Counted from the first letter of the stretch, positions 1 to 8,307 are shown. The stretch is 11,487 nucleotides of DNA from Candidatus Zixiibacteriota bacterium (GCA_030631455.1 DAOVLC010000010.1:1-11487); one strand, 5' to 3'. The notes: generated by a model from the letters alone, not told the origin. Translations and numbers: made by a program.

Positions 1-2394
1 GTGTATCGTCCTATCGAACAGAAACCCGAGCTCGGACGCGCCAACCAGGATTTGAAGGAAGACAACCTCTATCGGATCGATGAGGATTGCATGCGTTGGT
101 GCTACTACGAATTGAATCTTTTCGGAGATCCGACTGTCACTTTCCGACAGATCAGCTCAATTGCTTTCGATTATCCCGCTGGTATTCCTACAGTTCTTAC
201 TCCCGGGCAGCCTACTTCTGTCGAGGTTGTTGTGAGCGGTCTATTCGACGGGGAGCCGGTGCCGTCTTCAGGTCAGCTTCACTATTCCATTGACGGCGCG
301 GCCTACGTGACCATTGATATGGACGAATTCCCGACGAATCACTACGACGCGGTATTGCCAGCTCTTGAATGTGGCTCTACGATCGAATTCTACTTCACCG
401 CGGAAGAAGCATCCTACGGAACGTTCAGCGATCCGAGGAACGCACCAACGGAGGTGTACAGCGCCATACCGGCACAGGATATTCAAGTCTCATTCGAAGA
501 TAACTTCGAAACGGATCAGGGTTGGACAACGGAGGTTCTCGGTGCGACCAGTGGCGATTGGGAACGCGGTGTGCCCGTTAATGATCCGGGCTGGGAATAT
601 GACCCTGCTTCCGACGGCGATGGAAGCGGCCAGTGTTTCCTGACGGATAACCAAATGGGTAATACCGATGTAGACGATGGCGCGGTCAGACTGTTCTCAC
701 CTGTATTAGACATGTCTGGAGGTCAGGTCGTCATCTCGTACGATTACTACCTCTATCTCACCAACACAGCGGGCGGCGTTGACATGCTGCTGGTAGAGAT
801 CAACAGCAACGGCGGCGTCGGCAGCTGGATCGAAATCGCAAGACACGACACGGACGGCAGTACTAACTGGCGCCAGCATAACATCGACCATGCCACCATG
901 GATGCCGCTGGAGTTGAACTGACCGCAAACATGCAGCTCAGGTTCACCGCAAATGATGCCGATCCACAGAGCATTAACGAATCAGGTATAGACCATTTCC
1001 AGGTAACTGTCTACCTCTGTGACGATATGACAGACACTGACGAAGACGGGATTCCGGACATGGAAGACAATTGTCCCTGGACTTACAATCCGTTGCAGGA
1101 AGACGACGATAGCGATGAATTCGGCAACCTCTGCGACAACTGCCCTACGACGAGCAATCCCGACCAAACTGATACCGATGACGACGGTTCGGGCGATGCC
1201 TGCGACGATTGCACCGACACCGACGGTGATGGTTTTGGCAATCCGGGCTTCCCGGCCAATCTCTGCGATGTCGACAACTGCCCGTTCGAGCCGAACCCGA
1301 ATCAGGAGGATTCTGACAGCGACGGCCTGGGCGATAGCTGCGATCATTGCACTGATATTGACGGTGATGGTTTCGGCGATCCCGGTTTCCCGAATAATAC
1401 CTGCCTGATCGATAATTGCCCCACTATCGCGAATGCCGATCAATCCGATGCCGATGAAGATGGGCTTGGTGACAGTTGCGACGTCTGCACCGACACTGAC
1501 GAAGACGGGTACGGTGATCCCGGTTATCCGGCGAATACTTGTGAGGTTGACAACTGTCCCGGCGTTGCGAACCCGGACCAGGCTGATTCGGACGATGATG
1601 GAGTGGGCGACCTCTGCGATGCATGCCCGAATGACCCGGATGATCTATGCTGCGATCCGCAGTTCGACAATGAGCCACCAGTGATAACCTCTGGATCATC
1701 TATCACGGTCACACCGGGAGAATCATTCGAATACACAGCGGAGGCTTCCGATCCAAACTGTGACGGCACCGGCCTTGACATCTCTTTTGCCGACATACCG
1801 TCCTGGTGCTCACTCACAGACCTGACAGTCTCAGGTACGGCGGAATGCGGCTATGCCGATACATCATTTAGGGTTTTGGTTTCAGACGGTGAACTGGCAG
1901 ATATGGTTGTGGTCACAATCACAATTGATAATTCGAATGTCGCGCCTGCGATTGATGAAGTTGCGAATGTAGTTCTTCACAATGACGTTACGTTTGAGTT
2001 CTACCCTGACTTTACCGATCCCGATGATACGGAGCATACGATAACGTATTCGGAGTATCCGTCGTGGTGTACTGTTCAGAATGATTCGGTTATTGGTATT
2101 GCTCCAGAAGAAGCTTCAGTGCAGACACTGACAGTCGCGGTAGCAGATTATTGCAGCGCAGACACGATGTCCTTCGACATCTCGACGTTCTTATGCGGTG
2201 ACACTGACCAGTCCGGAGAGGTCGATATCGATGATGCCGTATTCCTTATCAATTACGTGTTTGCAGGTGGTCCTGCTCCGGAACCAATGGAAGCGGGCGA
2301 TGCTGACTGCTCCGGCGATGTCGACATTGATGATATCGTTTACCTTATAGCATACATCTTTTCCGGAGGACCGGAAGCATGTGAAGGCTGCTGA
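1..2394 (+). CDS. Secreted multidomain protease, C-terminal part (C25/gingipain-like end, TSP3-like repeats, dockerin)
   Basis: The reading frame is open at base 1, so the N-terminus and probable catalytic domain lie upstream; the GTG at base 1 is not a credible start. Residues ~1-50 end in [15 protein letters not shown], which resembles the last strand of gingipain-type C25 cysteine peptidase domains. Then come an Ig-like domain (~50-160), a jelly-roll/MAM-like domain (~160-342, starting near DNFETDQGW), Asp- and Cys-rich thrombospondin type-3-like calcium-binding repeats (~344-548), two cadherin/Ig-like domains (~555-640 and ~643-728), and a two-loop dockerin (732-797) with [13 protein letters not shown] and [13 protein letters not shown]. 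It is probably an exported, calcium-stabilised protein anchored through its dockerin. The next gene encodes another dockerin protease on the same strand. The C25 assignment rests on a short stretch and is moderate; the repeats and dockerin are clear. Confidence 0.8.
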   Translation: MYRPIEQKPELGRANQDLKEDNLYRIDEDCMRWCYYELNLFGDPTVTFRQISSIAFDYPAGIPTVLTPGQPTSVEVVVSGLFDGEPVPSSGQLHYSIDGAAYVTIDMDEFPTNHYDAVLPALECGSTIEFYFTAEEASYGTFSDPRNAPTEVYSAIPAQDIQVSFEDNFETDQGWTTEVLGATSGDWERGVPVNDPGWEYDPASDGDGSGQCFLTDNQMGNTDVDDGAVRLFSPVLDMSGGQVVISYDYYLYLTNTAGGVDMLLVEINSNGGVGSWIEIARHDTDGSTNWRQHNIDHATMDAAGVELTANMQLRFTANDADPQSINESGIDHFQVTVYLCDDMTDTDEDGIPDMEDNCPWTYNPLQEDDDSDEFGNLCDNCPTTSNPDQTDTDDDGSGDACDDCTDTDGDGFGNPGFPANLCDVDNCPFEPNPNQEDSDSDGLGDSCDHCTDIDGDGFGDPGFPNNTCLIDNCPTIANADQSDADEDGLGDSCDVCTDTDEDGYGDPGYPANTCEVDNCPGVANPDQADSDDDGVGDLCDACPNDPDDLCCDPQFDNEPPVITSGSSITVTPGESFEYTAEASDPNCDGTGLDISFADIPSWCSLTDLTVSGTAECGYADTSFRVLVSDGELADMVVVTITIDNSNVAPAIDEVANVVLHNDVTFEFYPDFTDPDDTEHTITYSEYPSWCTVQNDSVIGIAPEEASVQTLTVAVADYCSADTMSFDISTFLCGDTDQSGEVDIDDAVFLINYVFAGGPAPEPMEAGDADCSGDVDIDDIVYLIAYIFSGGPEACEGC
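1210..1623 (+). repeat. Three tandem 138-bp units coding TSP3-like calcium-binding repeats
   Basis: Units begin at the Cys codons at 1210, 1348 and 1486 (residues 404, 450, 496), and the next in-register Cys is at 1624, so the period is exactly 46 codons three times. Each unit reads roughly C-T-D-x-D-x-D-G-[FY]-G-[ND]-P-G-[FY]-P-x-N-x-C-x-x-D-N-C-P, then N-x-x-Q-x-D, then D-x-D-G-[LV]-G-D-x-C-D. Asp triplets would bind calcium and the Cys pairs probably form disulfides. Shorter units without the PG-[FY]-P loop precede them (~1030-1209). The DNA has diverged more than the protein, which suggests an old duplication under purifying selection. Confidence 0.9.
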
Positions 2395-2523
2395 CAAGTA
2401 TGCGGATGAGGGTGGAACCTGATTCGCTGAATTGAGTTACGATTGATGAGAAAACGATTAGCTATAGGCCGCTTCGTGAAAGGCCGAATATAGAATGTAA
2501 TGCGAATTAACAGAAGGTGAGAA

Positions 2524-5500
2524 ATGAGAAGTCGATTCATATTGATCGTAACACTTCTGCTGTCATTGATAGCATTATCCAGCGCTATGGCAGGTGAGAC
2601 ATATTTCAAGTTCGATGTCCAGTCGCGGGAAGAGATGATTAAACTCACGAAAGTGATTTCGATCGACAATGTCGTCGGTACTGAAGTGTATGCGTACGCG
2701 AACGATGAGCAACTGGCAAGATTTGAGAGCCTCGGTTACGCGTACACGGTACTTCCTCCCCCATCGACCCTCATCCAGCCGAAGATGACGACGGAAAAGA
2801 GCGGAATGAAGGACTGGGATGCATATCCGACTTATGACGCGTATGTCAGCATGATGTATCAGTTCGAAGCTGACTATCCACTTATCTGTGATGTTCAGAA
2901 CGTCGGTTTCACAGTGGAGGGGCGTGAACTTCTGTTTGCCAAGATTTCGGATAATGTCTATGTGGAGGAGAATGAGCCGGAGGTTATGCACACAGGCACG
3001 ATGCATGGCGATGAAACGGCCGGCTATGTGCTACTACTGAGATTGATCGACTCTCTTCTTGTCAGCTATGGTTCCGATCCCCGTATCACTGACATGATCA
3101 ACAACATGGAGGTATGGATTAACCCGAATGCGAATCCGGATGGTACCTATGCCGGCGGAAACAGCTCGGTATACGGTGCAACACGTTACAATGCGAATGG
3201 CTATGATCTGAATCGTAATTTCCCCGATCCTGAAGATGGTCCGTATCCTGGAGGTACGAGACAAACCGAAACGACAGTCATGATGGAACTCGCCGAAAAC
3301 AACCGCTTCATCATTTCGGCCAATTTTCACGGCGGCGCTGAGGTCATAAACTACCCGTGGGATACATGGAGTCAGAGACATGCAGATGACTCTTGGTGGA
3401 TAAATGTTTCAAGAGCGTACGCCGATACGGTTCACGACTACGCTCCAAGCAGCTACATGGATGGCTTCGACAATGGAATCACCAATGGATACGACTGGTA
3501 TTCCATAAATGGTGGACGTCAGGATTACATGACCTATTTCCGCGGAGGCCGCGAAGTGACGGCAGAGATATCGGGCACGAAGCTTCTCCCCGCAAGCCAG
3601 CTGCCGGCGCACTGGGAATACAACAAACGATCCTTGATCGACTGGCTCGAAAACGCACGTTATGGCATAACCGGACTCGTCACCGAGGTCTCTACCGGTT
3701 ATCCGGTTGATGCGACAATAACGGTAGTCGGCCACGACATCGATAGCTCCCGCGTTTTCACCGATCCTAATATTGGTGATTACCACCGCATGATTGATGC
3801 CGGAACGTATGATCTTGAATTCTCTGCACTCGGATATATCACACAGACGATTGAAGATATATATGTGTCAGCCGGTGGCACCGTGATACAGCATGTACAG
3901 ATGGAGCTTCTGCTCGACGAGCCGCTCCTGAGCTACGTGGGCAACGATGCCGGCCTAATCAATCCCGGAGATGCCGTCGCGATGCATATAACGCTCAGGA
4001 ACGACGGCGGAAAAAACGCGGACAATGTATCAGGTACCTTGTCTACCGCTGACACTCTTGTAACTATCACTCAGGACTTCTCGACGTTTCCCAATATCGC
4101 GAAATTGGGTGGCCAGGCTCCGTCAAACAATCTCTACATGTTCGACATTTCGCCGTCATGCCCGCTGATGCACTCAGCGGAGTTCGAGCTTTATGTCGAA
4201 GCAGACGGAGGATATGTCGATACTGTCACCTTCAATGTGATGGCTGGACAGCAGGTTGAGGATTTCGAAACCGGAGCGTTCGCACAGTACCCGTGGGAGA
4301 TGGGTGGAGATCAGCCATGGACCGCAGTTACATCCGGAGTATACGAGGGTGCTTATTGCGCAAAGTCCGGTGATATAGGCGACTACGACACATCGAGCGT
4401 ATTCGTAACTCTTGATATTACGTCCGGCGGTACGATTTCATTCTACTACAAAGTTTCATCCGAGTCCGGCTGGGATTACCTCGAATTCTTCATCGACGGA
4501 AGCAGAAAAGACAGGTGGTCCGGCGAGGTTGGATGGACTGAGGCGTCGTACTCGGTCACATCAGGCACGCATACATTCAAATGGCAATACATGAAAGATG
4601 GTAGTCAATCGAATGGTGGCGACTGCGGCTGGGTCGACTATATCATCTTTCCCGCCGCGACAGTGCCTATCGATATCACGACCGAATTCGTTCCTGACTG
4701 GACAATCGGAGTATTCTATTCTCAGCAGCTTGTAGCCTCAGGCGGCAGCGGTCAGCATACGTGGAGTGATCTTTATGGCGATCTCGACGGTACCGGGCTA
4801 TCGCTATCCACATCGGGACTACTTTCAGGCACCGCGACATCAACCGGCACGATCAGCTTCACCGCGCATGTCGAAGACAACGGCGGAGCTTCGGACGATC
4901 AGCCGTTCAGTTTTACGATGAACGCCGTTCCCGAGATAACGACTACATCCCTACCTGATTGGACCGAGGACTGGGCATATTCGACGCAGCTTCAATCGAC
5001 AGGCGGCACAGGTGTAAAAGGTTGGAGTGATTTGAACGATGATCTCGCAGGTACAGGACTGTCTCTGACTCACACCGGTCTGCTATCCGGTACGCCGGCG
5101 ACTGCCGGTACAATCAGTCTGACTGTTCATCTTGAAGATGAGGCTGGCGCCTATGATGAGCAACCGTTCAGCTTCTCGATCAACCCGCCACTCGAAATAA
5201 CTGCGACGTCTCCTCCCGATTGGACCGCCAGCGTCCCGTATTCGGCTCAGCTTCAGGTTACCGGTGGTACAGGCACGATGATCTGGAGCGATCCGAACAA
5301 CCATCTGTCCGGAACCGGGCTTTCGCTGTTATCGAGTGGGCTGCTGTCAGGCATACCGAATACTCCGGGTCTGATCAACTTCACGGCGCATATCGATGAT
5401 GAGATCGGAGCATATGACAATCAGCCATTCAGCTTCACGATCAACCCGGCGCTCTCAATCACCACGCTCTCCCTTCCATCCGCGACGGTCGACGAACCGT

Positions 5501-5922
5501 ACTCCGAACAGCTCGAAGTTACTGGCGGCACAGGTGACAAGGTCTGGAGCGATCTGAACGATGATCTTGTCGGGACGGGATTATCCCTGTCAACCACAGG
5601 ACTTCTCACTGGCATACCATCGTCTGAGGGCTCGATCAGCTTTACGGCACGTGTCGAAGATGAGATTGGAGCTGATACGCAAGCACCTCTCTCTATAGAA
5701 GTAGGGCACAGCTGGATATGCGGCGACGCAAACGCCTCTACGGAGATCGATATCGACGACGTGGTTTACTTGATTGCGTACGTATTCTCTGGTGGCCCGG
5801 CCCCCGAGCCTCTGGAGTCGGGTGATGTTGATTGCACGGGCGAGATAGACATCGACGACGTTGTCTATGTGATCCAATACATATTCGCAGGCGGCCCCGC
5901 CCCATGCGCTGACTGCCCGTAA
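2524..5922 (+). CDS. Secreted M14 zinc carboxypeptidase with Ig-like repeats and C-terminal dockerin
   Basis: This 1132-residue protein is complete. A signal peptide spans residues 1-23 (probable cleavage A23/G24), followed by a pro-region-like segment (~25-88). The M14 peptidase domain (~100-375) shows zinc ligands H161 and E164 (HGDE) and H269 (NFHGG), the substrate-binding N230-R231 (DLNRNF), and probable catalytic E348 in VTAEIS, so it should be an active metallocarboxypeptidase. Next are a carboxypeptidase regulatory-like domain (~380-462), a CARDB-like beta domain (~465-575), a MAM-like jelly roll (~579-713), four He_PIG-like Ig repeats (718-~1062) and a two-loop dockerin (1066-1132). 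In the first dockerin loop the usual Gly at position 6 is Thr. An AGAAGGTGA ribosome site lies just before the ATG. It probably degrades peptides outside the cell while docked to a partner, together with the upstream protease; the exact substrate is unknown. Confidence 0.93.
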   Translation: MRSRFILIVTLLLSLIALSSAMAGETYFKFDVQSREEMIKLTKVISIDNVVGTEVYAYANDEQLARFESLGYAYTVLPPPSTLIQPKMTTEKSGMKDWDAYPTYDAYVSMMYQFEADYPLICDVQNVGFTVEGRELLFAKISDNVYVEENEPEVMHTGTMHGDETAGYVLLLRLIDSLLVSYGSDPRITDMINNMEVWINPNANPDGTYAGGNSSVYGATRYNANGYDLNRNFPDPEDGPYPGGTRQTETTVMMELAENNRFIISANFHGGAEVINYPWDTWSQRHADDSWWINVSRAYADTVHDYAPSSYMDGFDNGITNGYDWYSINGGRQDYMTYFRGGREVTAEISGTKLLPASQLPAHWEYNKRSLIDWLENARYGITGLVTEVSTGYPVDATITVVGHDIDSSRVFTDPNIGDYHRMIDAGTYDLEFSALGYITQTIEDIYVSAGGTVIQHVQMELLLDEPLLSYVGNDAGLINPGDAVAMHITLRNDGGKNADNVSGTLSTADTLVTITQDFSTFPNIAKLGGQAPSNNLYMFDISPSCPLMHSAEFELYVEADGGYVDTVTFNVMAGQQVEDFETGAFAQYPWEMGGDQPWTAVTSGVYEGAYCAKSGDIGDYDTSSVFVTLDITSGGTISFYYKVSSESGWDYLEFFIDGSRKDRWSGEVGWTEASYSVTSGTHTFKWQYMKDGSQSNGGDCGWVDYIIFPAATVPIDITTEFVPDWTIGVFYSQQLVASGGSGQHTWSDLYGDLDGTGLSLSTSGLLSGTATSTGTISFTAHVEDNGGASDDQPFSFTMNAVPEITTTSLPDWTEDWAYSTQLQSTGGTGVKGWSDLNDDLAGTGLSLTHTGLLSGTPATAGTISLTVHLEDEAGAYDEQPFSFSINPPLEITATSPPDWTASVPYSAQLQVTGGTGTMIWSDPNNHLSGTGLSLLSSGLLSGIPNTPGLINFTAHIDDEIGAYDNQPFSFTINPALSITTLSLPSATVDEPYSEQLEVTGGTGDKVWSDLNDDLVGTGLSLSTTGLLTGIPSSEGSISFTARVEDEIGADTQAPLSIEVGHSWICGDANASTEIDIDDVVYLIAYVFSGGPAPEPLESGDVDCTGEIDIDDVVYVIQYIFAGGPAPCADCP
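4675..5706 (+). repeat. Four tandem 261-bp Ig-like (He_PIG type) domain repeats
   Basis: Repeats begin at residues 718, 805, 892 and 979 of the M14 protein (bases 4675, 4936, 5197, 5458), each exactly 87 codons from the last; the fourth is slightly shorter and runs into the dockerin linker. The shared pattern is I-T-x-x-x-x-P, then Y-S-x-Q-L, x-G-G-[ST]-G, W-S-D, G-T-G-L-S-L, G-L-L-[ST]-G, and a final strand with D-x-x-G. This is the putative-Ig family pattern in which bacterial surface proteins build stalk-like spacers. Confidence 0.9.
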
Positions 5923-5951
5923 GGTTGAAGAGTCGCATATTCTTGACAATT

Positions 5952-5982
5952 AGGGGGGCCTGGATGATCAAGGCTCCCTTTT
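5952..5982 (+). terminator. Rho-independent terminator after the protease genes
   Basis: About 30 bases after the M14 stop codon, 5952-5961 can pair with 5971-5980 (G-rich arm against GGCTCCC) with one or two G-T wobbles and a 9-base loop, followed directly by a TTTT run. It separates the protease block from the membrane cassette. No energy calculation was done. Confidence 0.7.
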
Positions 5983-6083
5983 CATCTCTGAGAATATCAA
6001 ACTGGTTCACTTCGAATCCATTTTCGAGCCTTGTCTAAACCGTTTCCACGCAATCGCCGAACTCCATAAGACGGCCGATTTGG

Positions 6084-6096
6084 GGTTTGACAAACC
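6084..6096. promoter_or_regulatory. 13-nt perfect palindrome over the -35 element, possible operator
   Basis: GGTTTGACAAACC is a perfect inverted repeat with 6-base arms around a central A. It overlaps the -35 box of the proposed promoter, so a dimeric regulator bound here would block transcription. It is short, and no second copy was noticed in the window. Confidence 0.3.
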
Positions 6097-6114
6097 ATAT
6101 TCTCGGCATATCTT
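6087..6114 (+). promoter_or_regulatory. Sigma70-type promoter for the membrane cassette
   Basis: A perfect -35 TTGACA (6087-6092) is followed after 16 bases by TATCTT (6109-6114), which matches the -10 consensus at four of six positions. Transcription would start near 6121, just ahead of the GAGGAGG ribosome site (6128-6134), giving a leader of about 18 bases. It lies downstream of the terminator, as expected for a new transcription unit. The -35 sits inside a palindrome (listed separately). Confidence 0.5.
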
Positions 6115-6138
6115 ACCGATGCGGTTTGAGGAGGCCTT

Positions 6139-6771
6139 ATGTCATCGTTTCTGAGCAAACAATTACCTATGGCAGTTGCGTTTTTTGCCGGGTTTGTCAT
6201 GATCGTTGCCTTTTTCTCCGGCAATGCCTTCATCTCATGGTTTTCCCAGCAGCAGTTGAAATGGATCACGATTGTGGGTGGATTCGCGCTGCTTCTCGGA
6301 GTCGCGTCGATAACCCGCGTATCGCTTGCCCACGTAAGGCAGAGAAAAACTAACTGGCCGTACAAGGTTGTGCTGCTGGCATTCCTGACCGTATCATCCG
6401 TATTTGCCATCTTTCAGGGGACAGAACAGGGGACAGTCTACGACTGGCTTTTCCAGAACATGAACGCCCCGATGATGTCGACAATGTTCTCCATGCTGGC
6501 GTTTTTTATCGCGTCAGCCGCATATCGTGCGTTCAGGGCGAGAACTTTGGAGGCGACAATATTGTTAATAACAGCGACGATTGTTATGCTTGGCCGAGTG
6601 CCGTTGGGTCGTGCTATTTTCAGTTACCTTCCCCAGGTTACGGACTGGATTATGAATTATCCCAACCTCTCAGTACAACGTGGGATAATCATTGGTGCGG
6701 CCCTCGGCGCGGCCAGCATGTCTCTTCGGATAATTCTCGGCATAGAGCGAACATATCTGGGGAGGTCATAG
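6139..6771 (+). CDS. Uncharacterised six-helix membrane protein (cassette protein A)
   Basis: This 210-residue protein has about six hydrophobic segments (roughly residues 10-30, 41-60, 74-92, 107-127, 133-152, 180-198) and no signal peptide or soluble domain, so it is an integral inner-membrane protein. Polar stretches between helices look conserved in character: YDWLFQNMNAP, AAYRAFRARTLEAT, MLGRVPLG, and a C-terminal SLRIILGIERTYLG. From memory it resembles hypothetical proteins of Zixibacteria-like and other candidate phyla, but I know no family with a function. The ATG is set by GAGGAGG at 6128-6134. Only three bases separate its stop from the next gene, so the two are probably translated together. 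No transporter motif or enzyme signature was seen, so no function is proposed. Confidence 0.88.
   Translation: MSSFLSKQLPMAVAFFAGFVMIVAFFSGNAFISWFSQQQLKWITIVGGFALLLGVASITRVSLAHVRQRKTNWPYKVVLLAFLTVSSVFAIFQGTEQGTVYDWLFQNMNAPMMSTMFSMLAFFIASAAYRAFRARTLEATILLITATIVMLGRVPLGRAIFSYLPQVTDWIMNYPNLSVQRGIIIGAALGAASMSLRIILGIERTYLGRS
6759..6765 (+). promoter_or_regulatory. Ribosome binding site fixing the TTG start of cassette gene B
   Basis: GGGGAGG lies nine bases before TTG at 6775, inside the last codons of gene A. No ATG or GTG is better placed, so TTG is the probable start. Confidence 0.75.
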
Positions 6772-6774
6772 AGT

Positions 6775-7602
6775 TTGGCCTCCCGATTCCTGCGTATTAT
6801 CACTAATATAGACAGAAGGGTCATCTATGCGGCTGTATCTCTGTCTGTCGTTGCGCCCCTGATATTCAAATTCCCGATGCCGATCTCCATCTCACCGGAA
6901 ACAGTAACTCTTTACGAAAGGGTGGAGGCCATCCCGGACAGTTCGACTATCATACTTACGTTCGACTATTATCCCTCAACGCTCGCCGAGACTGAACCGA
7001 TGTCGATCGCGGCTCTCAATCAATGCTGGCGAAAGGACCTGAAGATCATCACCCTCTCGACAGTCGGGCTCGGCGGTCCCAGTATAGCAGACCGGGTGAT
7101 GGCGACTATGGCTGAGCAGTTCGGGAAAGTGTATGGAGTCGATTATGTCAATCTCGGATATAAGGCCAATTATCAGGCTGTGCTCCTCGGACTCGGCAAA
7201 TCGATCAGATCGATTTATCCTACCGATTTCTACGGCACTCCGCTCGATTCGATTCCAATTATGCGGGGAATCGACAACTATGAAGGTGTAGAGTTTATAT
7301 TCATCGTATCGGATAACACAATTGTCGACTTTTGGGTCGGCCTGGTAAATGCTCAATACGGCACCGAAATGGGAGCAGGAGTCACTGCTGTGATGGCGCC
7401 GAAGTTCTACGCCTACGTAAGAGCCGATCAGTTAGTCGGTCTACTTGGCGGAATGAAGGGCGCAGCAGAATACGAGGAGCTGGTAGGGGCCGTTGGTATG
7501 GCTACAACAGGCATGGGCGCACAATCGATGGTGCACTTGATGATCATATTCTTCATCATAATGGGCAACATCGCTTACTTCATCGGTCGAAGGGAAAAAT
7601 GA
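6775..7602 (+). CDS. Uncharacterised protein anchored at both ends with an alpha/beta-like central domain (cassette protein B)
   Basis: This 275-residue protein starts at TTG, chosen because GGGGAGG (6759-6765) lies nine bases upstream. A hydrophobic segment near residues 18-33 and a C-terminal helix (~251-270, followed by GRREK) bracket a soluble region of about 210 residues. That region alternates hydrophobic strands (STIILTFDYYP, DLKIITLSTVG, GVEFIFIVS) with helices, as in Rossmann-like or other alpha/beta folds. Other striking stretches are GLGGPSIADRVM, YGVDYVNLGYKANYQAV, FYGTPLDSIPIMRGIDNY, and LVGLLGGMKGAAEYEELVG. I recall similar hypothetical proteins but no characterised one. Its stop overlaps the next start by four bases (ATGA), so it belongs with genes A and C. 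By the positive-inside rule the central domain may face outward, but that is inference. Confidence 0.88.
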   Translation: MASRFLRIITNIDRRVIYAAVSLSVVAPLIFKFPMPISISPETVTLYERVEAIPDSSTIILTFDYYPSTLAETEPMSIAALNQCWRKDLKIITLSTVGLGGPSIADRVMATMAEQFGKVYGVDYVNLGYKANYQAVLLGLGKSIRSIYPTDFYGTPLDSIPIMRGIDNYEGVEFIFIVSDNTIVDFWVGLVNAQYGTEMGAGVTAVMAPKFYAYVRADQLVGLLGGMKGAAEYEELVGAVGMATTGMGAQSMVHLMIIFFIIMGNIAYFIGRREK

Positions 7603-8246
7603 GCGAGAGCCTGGTCAACTTCCTCCAAGTCAGCGTCGCCGGGTTCCTGACCCTGTGTATATTCTCCTTTCTATACAAGGACAACCCCTTCTACAGGCTC
7701 GCGGAACATATCTACGCCGGACTGTCAGCCGGTTACTACGTCGGACTCATATGGCACGCTGTGATCTTACAGCAGTTGTGGATGCCAATCACCCGCGATG
7801 GCGAATACACCCTACTGATACCGGGAATCATGGGCGTTCTCCTGTTCACGCGGTTGACCGAGAAGCTTTCGTATGTGTCCCGTGTTTCCATCGCATTCGT
7901 TATGGGCAATACCGCCGGGATATCGATCATGCAGCAGTTGCATGGCTATGTGCTTCCTCAGACGGGCGACACCATAAGCGGACTGCTCGGCGCGGGAAGC
8001 TGGTTCGCAACACTTGGCGCATGGATCATCTTCGTCGGAGTAATCTCTACCCTGATATATTTCTACTTCTCCAAGGAACATAGAGGGATATTCGGGGCCA
8101 CTGCACGCGTCGGGATTGTATTTATTATGATCTCATTCGGCGCGCATTTCGGATACACGGTCATGGGGCGCGTGTCGCTCCTGATAGGCAGAATCCGGTT
8201 CCTGATGTTTGACTGCGTCGACAGCTTCAAGCATCTCATAAATTAG
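7599..8246 (+). CDS. Uncharacterised polytopic membrane protein (cassette protein C)
   Basis: This 215-residue protein starts at the ATG that overlaps the stop of gene B (ATGA), with AAGGGA at 7590-7595 upstream. The frame is open further upstream (from 7332), but that stretch lies within gene B, so the short start is correct. About six hydrophobic segments are visible (near residues 8-22, 36-55, 68-84, 92-108, 130-153, 165-185). The N-terminal motif LYKDNPFYRLAEHIYAGLSA is the most distinctive part: charged and aromatic residues right after helix 1 suggest a functional site or subunit interface. A segment with GNTAGISIMQQLHGY follows mid-protein. I recall similar hypothetical proteins but no known function. 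Its overlap with gene B suggests coupled translation and perhaps one complex. Confidence 0.87.
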   Translation: MSESLVNFLQVSVAGFLTLCIFSFLYKDNPFYRLAEHIYAGLSAGYYVGLIWHAVILQQLWMPITRDGEYTLLIPGIMGVLLFTRLTEKLSYVSRVSIAFVMGNTAGISIMQQLHGYVLPQTGDTISGLLGAGSWFATLGAWIIFVGVISTLIYFYFSKEHRGIFGATARVGIVFIMISFGAHFGYTVMGRVSLLIGRIRFLMFDCVDSFKHLIN

Positions 8247-8294
8247 TTGCAAAGCAGGGGCCAAGAGTATATCATTGTCCTTTGATGTATTCCT

Positions 8295-8300
8295 GGGAGG
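8295..8300 (+). promoter_or_regulatory. Ribosome binding site fixing the TTG start of the nucleotidyltransferase
   Basis: GGGAGG lies seven bases before TTG at 8308. The family normally starts within a few residues of the strand VIIPAAG, which agrees with this start rather than the TTG at 8275. Confidence 0.75.
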
Positions 8301-8307
8301 TTTCGCA

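Noticed and set aside
982..1443. Long minus-strand reading frame opposite the TSP3-like repeats
   Set aside because: It is a by-product of the repetitive Asp/Gly codons on the + strand; its Ile/Val/Ala-rich product has no recognisable features.
1210..1623. CRISPR array or mobile repeat
   Set aside because: The repeats are in frame, codon-periodic and protein-coding, with no spacers, and no transposase or inverted ends occur in the window.
2395..2523. Promoter or terminator between the two protease genes
   Set aside because: A TAGAAT at 2491-2496 resembles a -10 box but has no -35 at proper spacing, and the GGCC-GGCC pairing near 2467-2484 is too short for a terminator.
7332..7598. Upstream in-frame extension of cassette protein C
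   Set aside because: It lies wholly inside gene B in another frame, its translation is Arg/Gly/His-rich and unlike a membrane protein, and the ATGA overlap gives a natural start.
8275..8307. Earlier TTG start for the nucleotidyltransferase adding 11 residues
   Set aside because: It has no good ribosome site, while TTG at 8308 has GGGAGG seven bases upstream and gives the normal family N-terminus.
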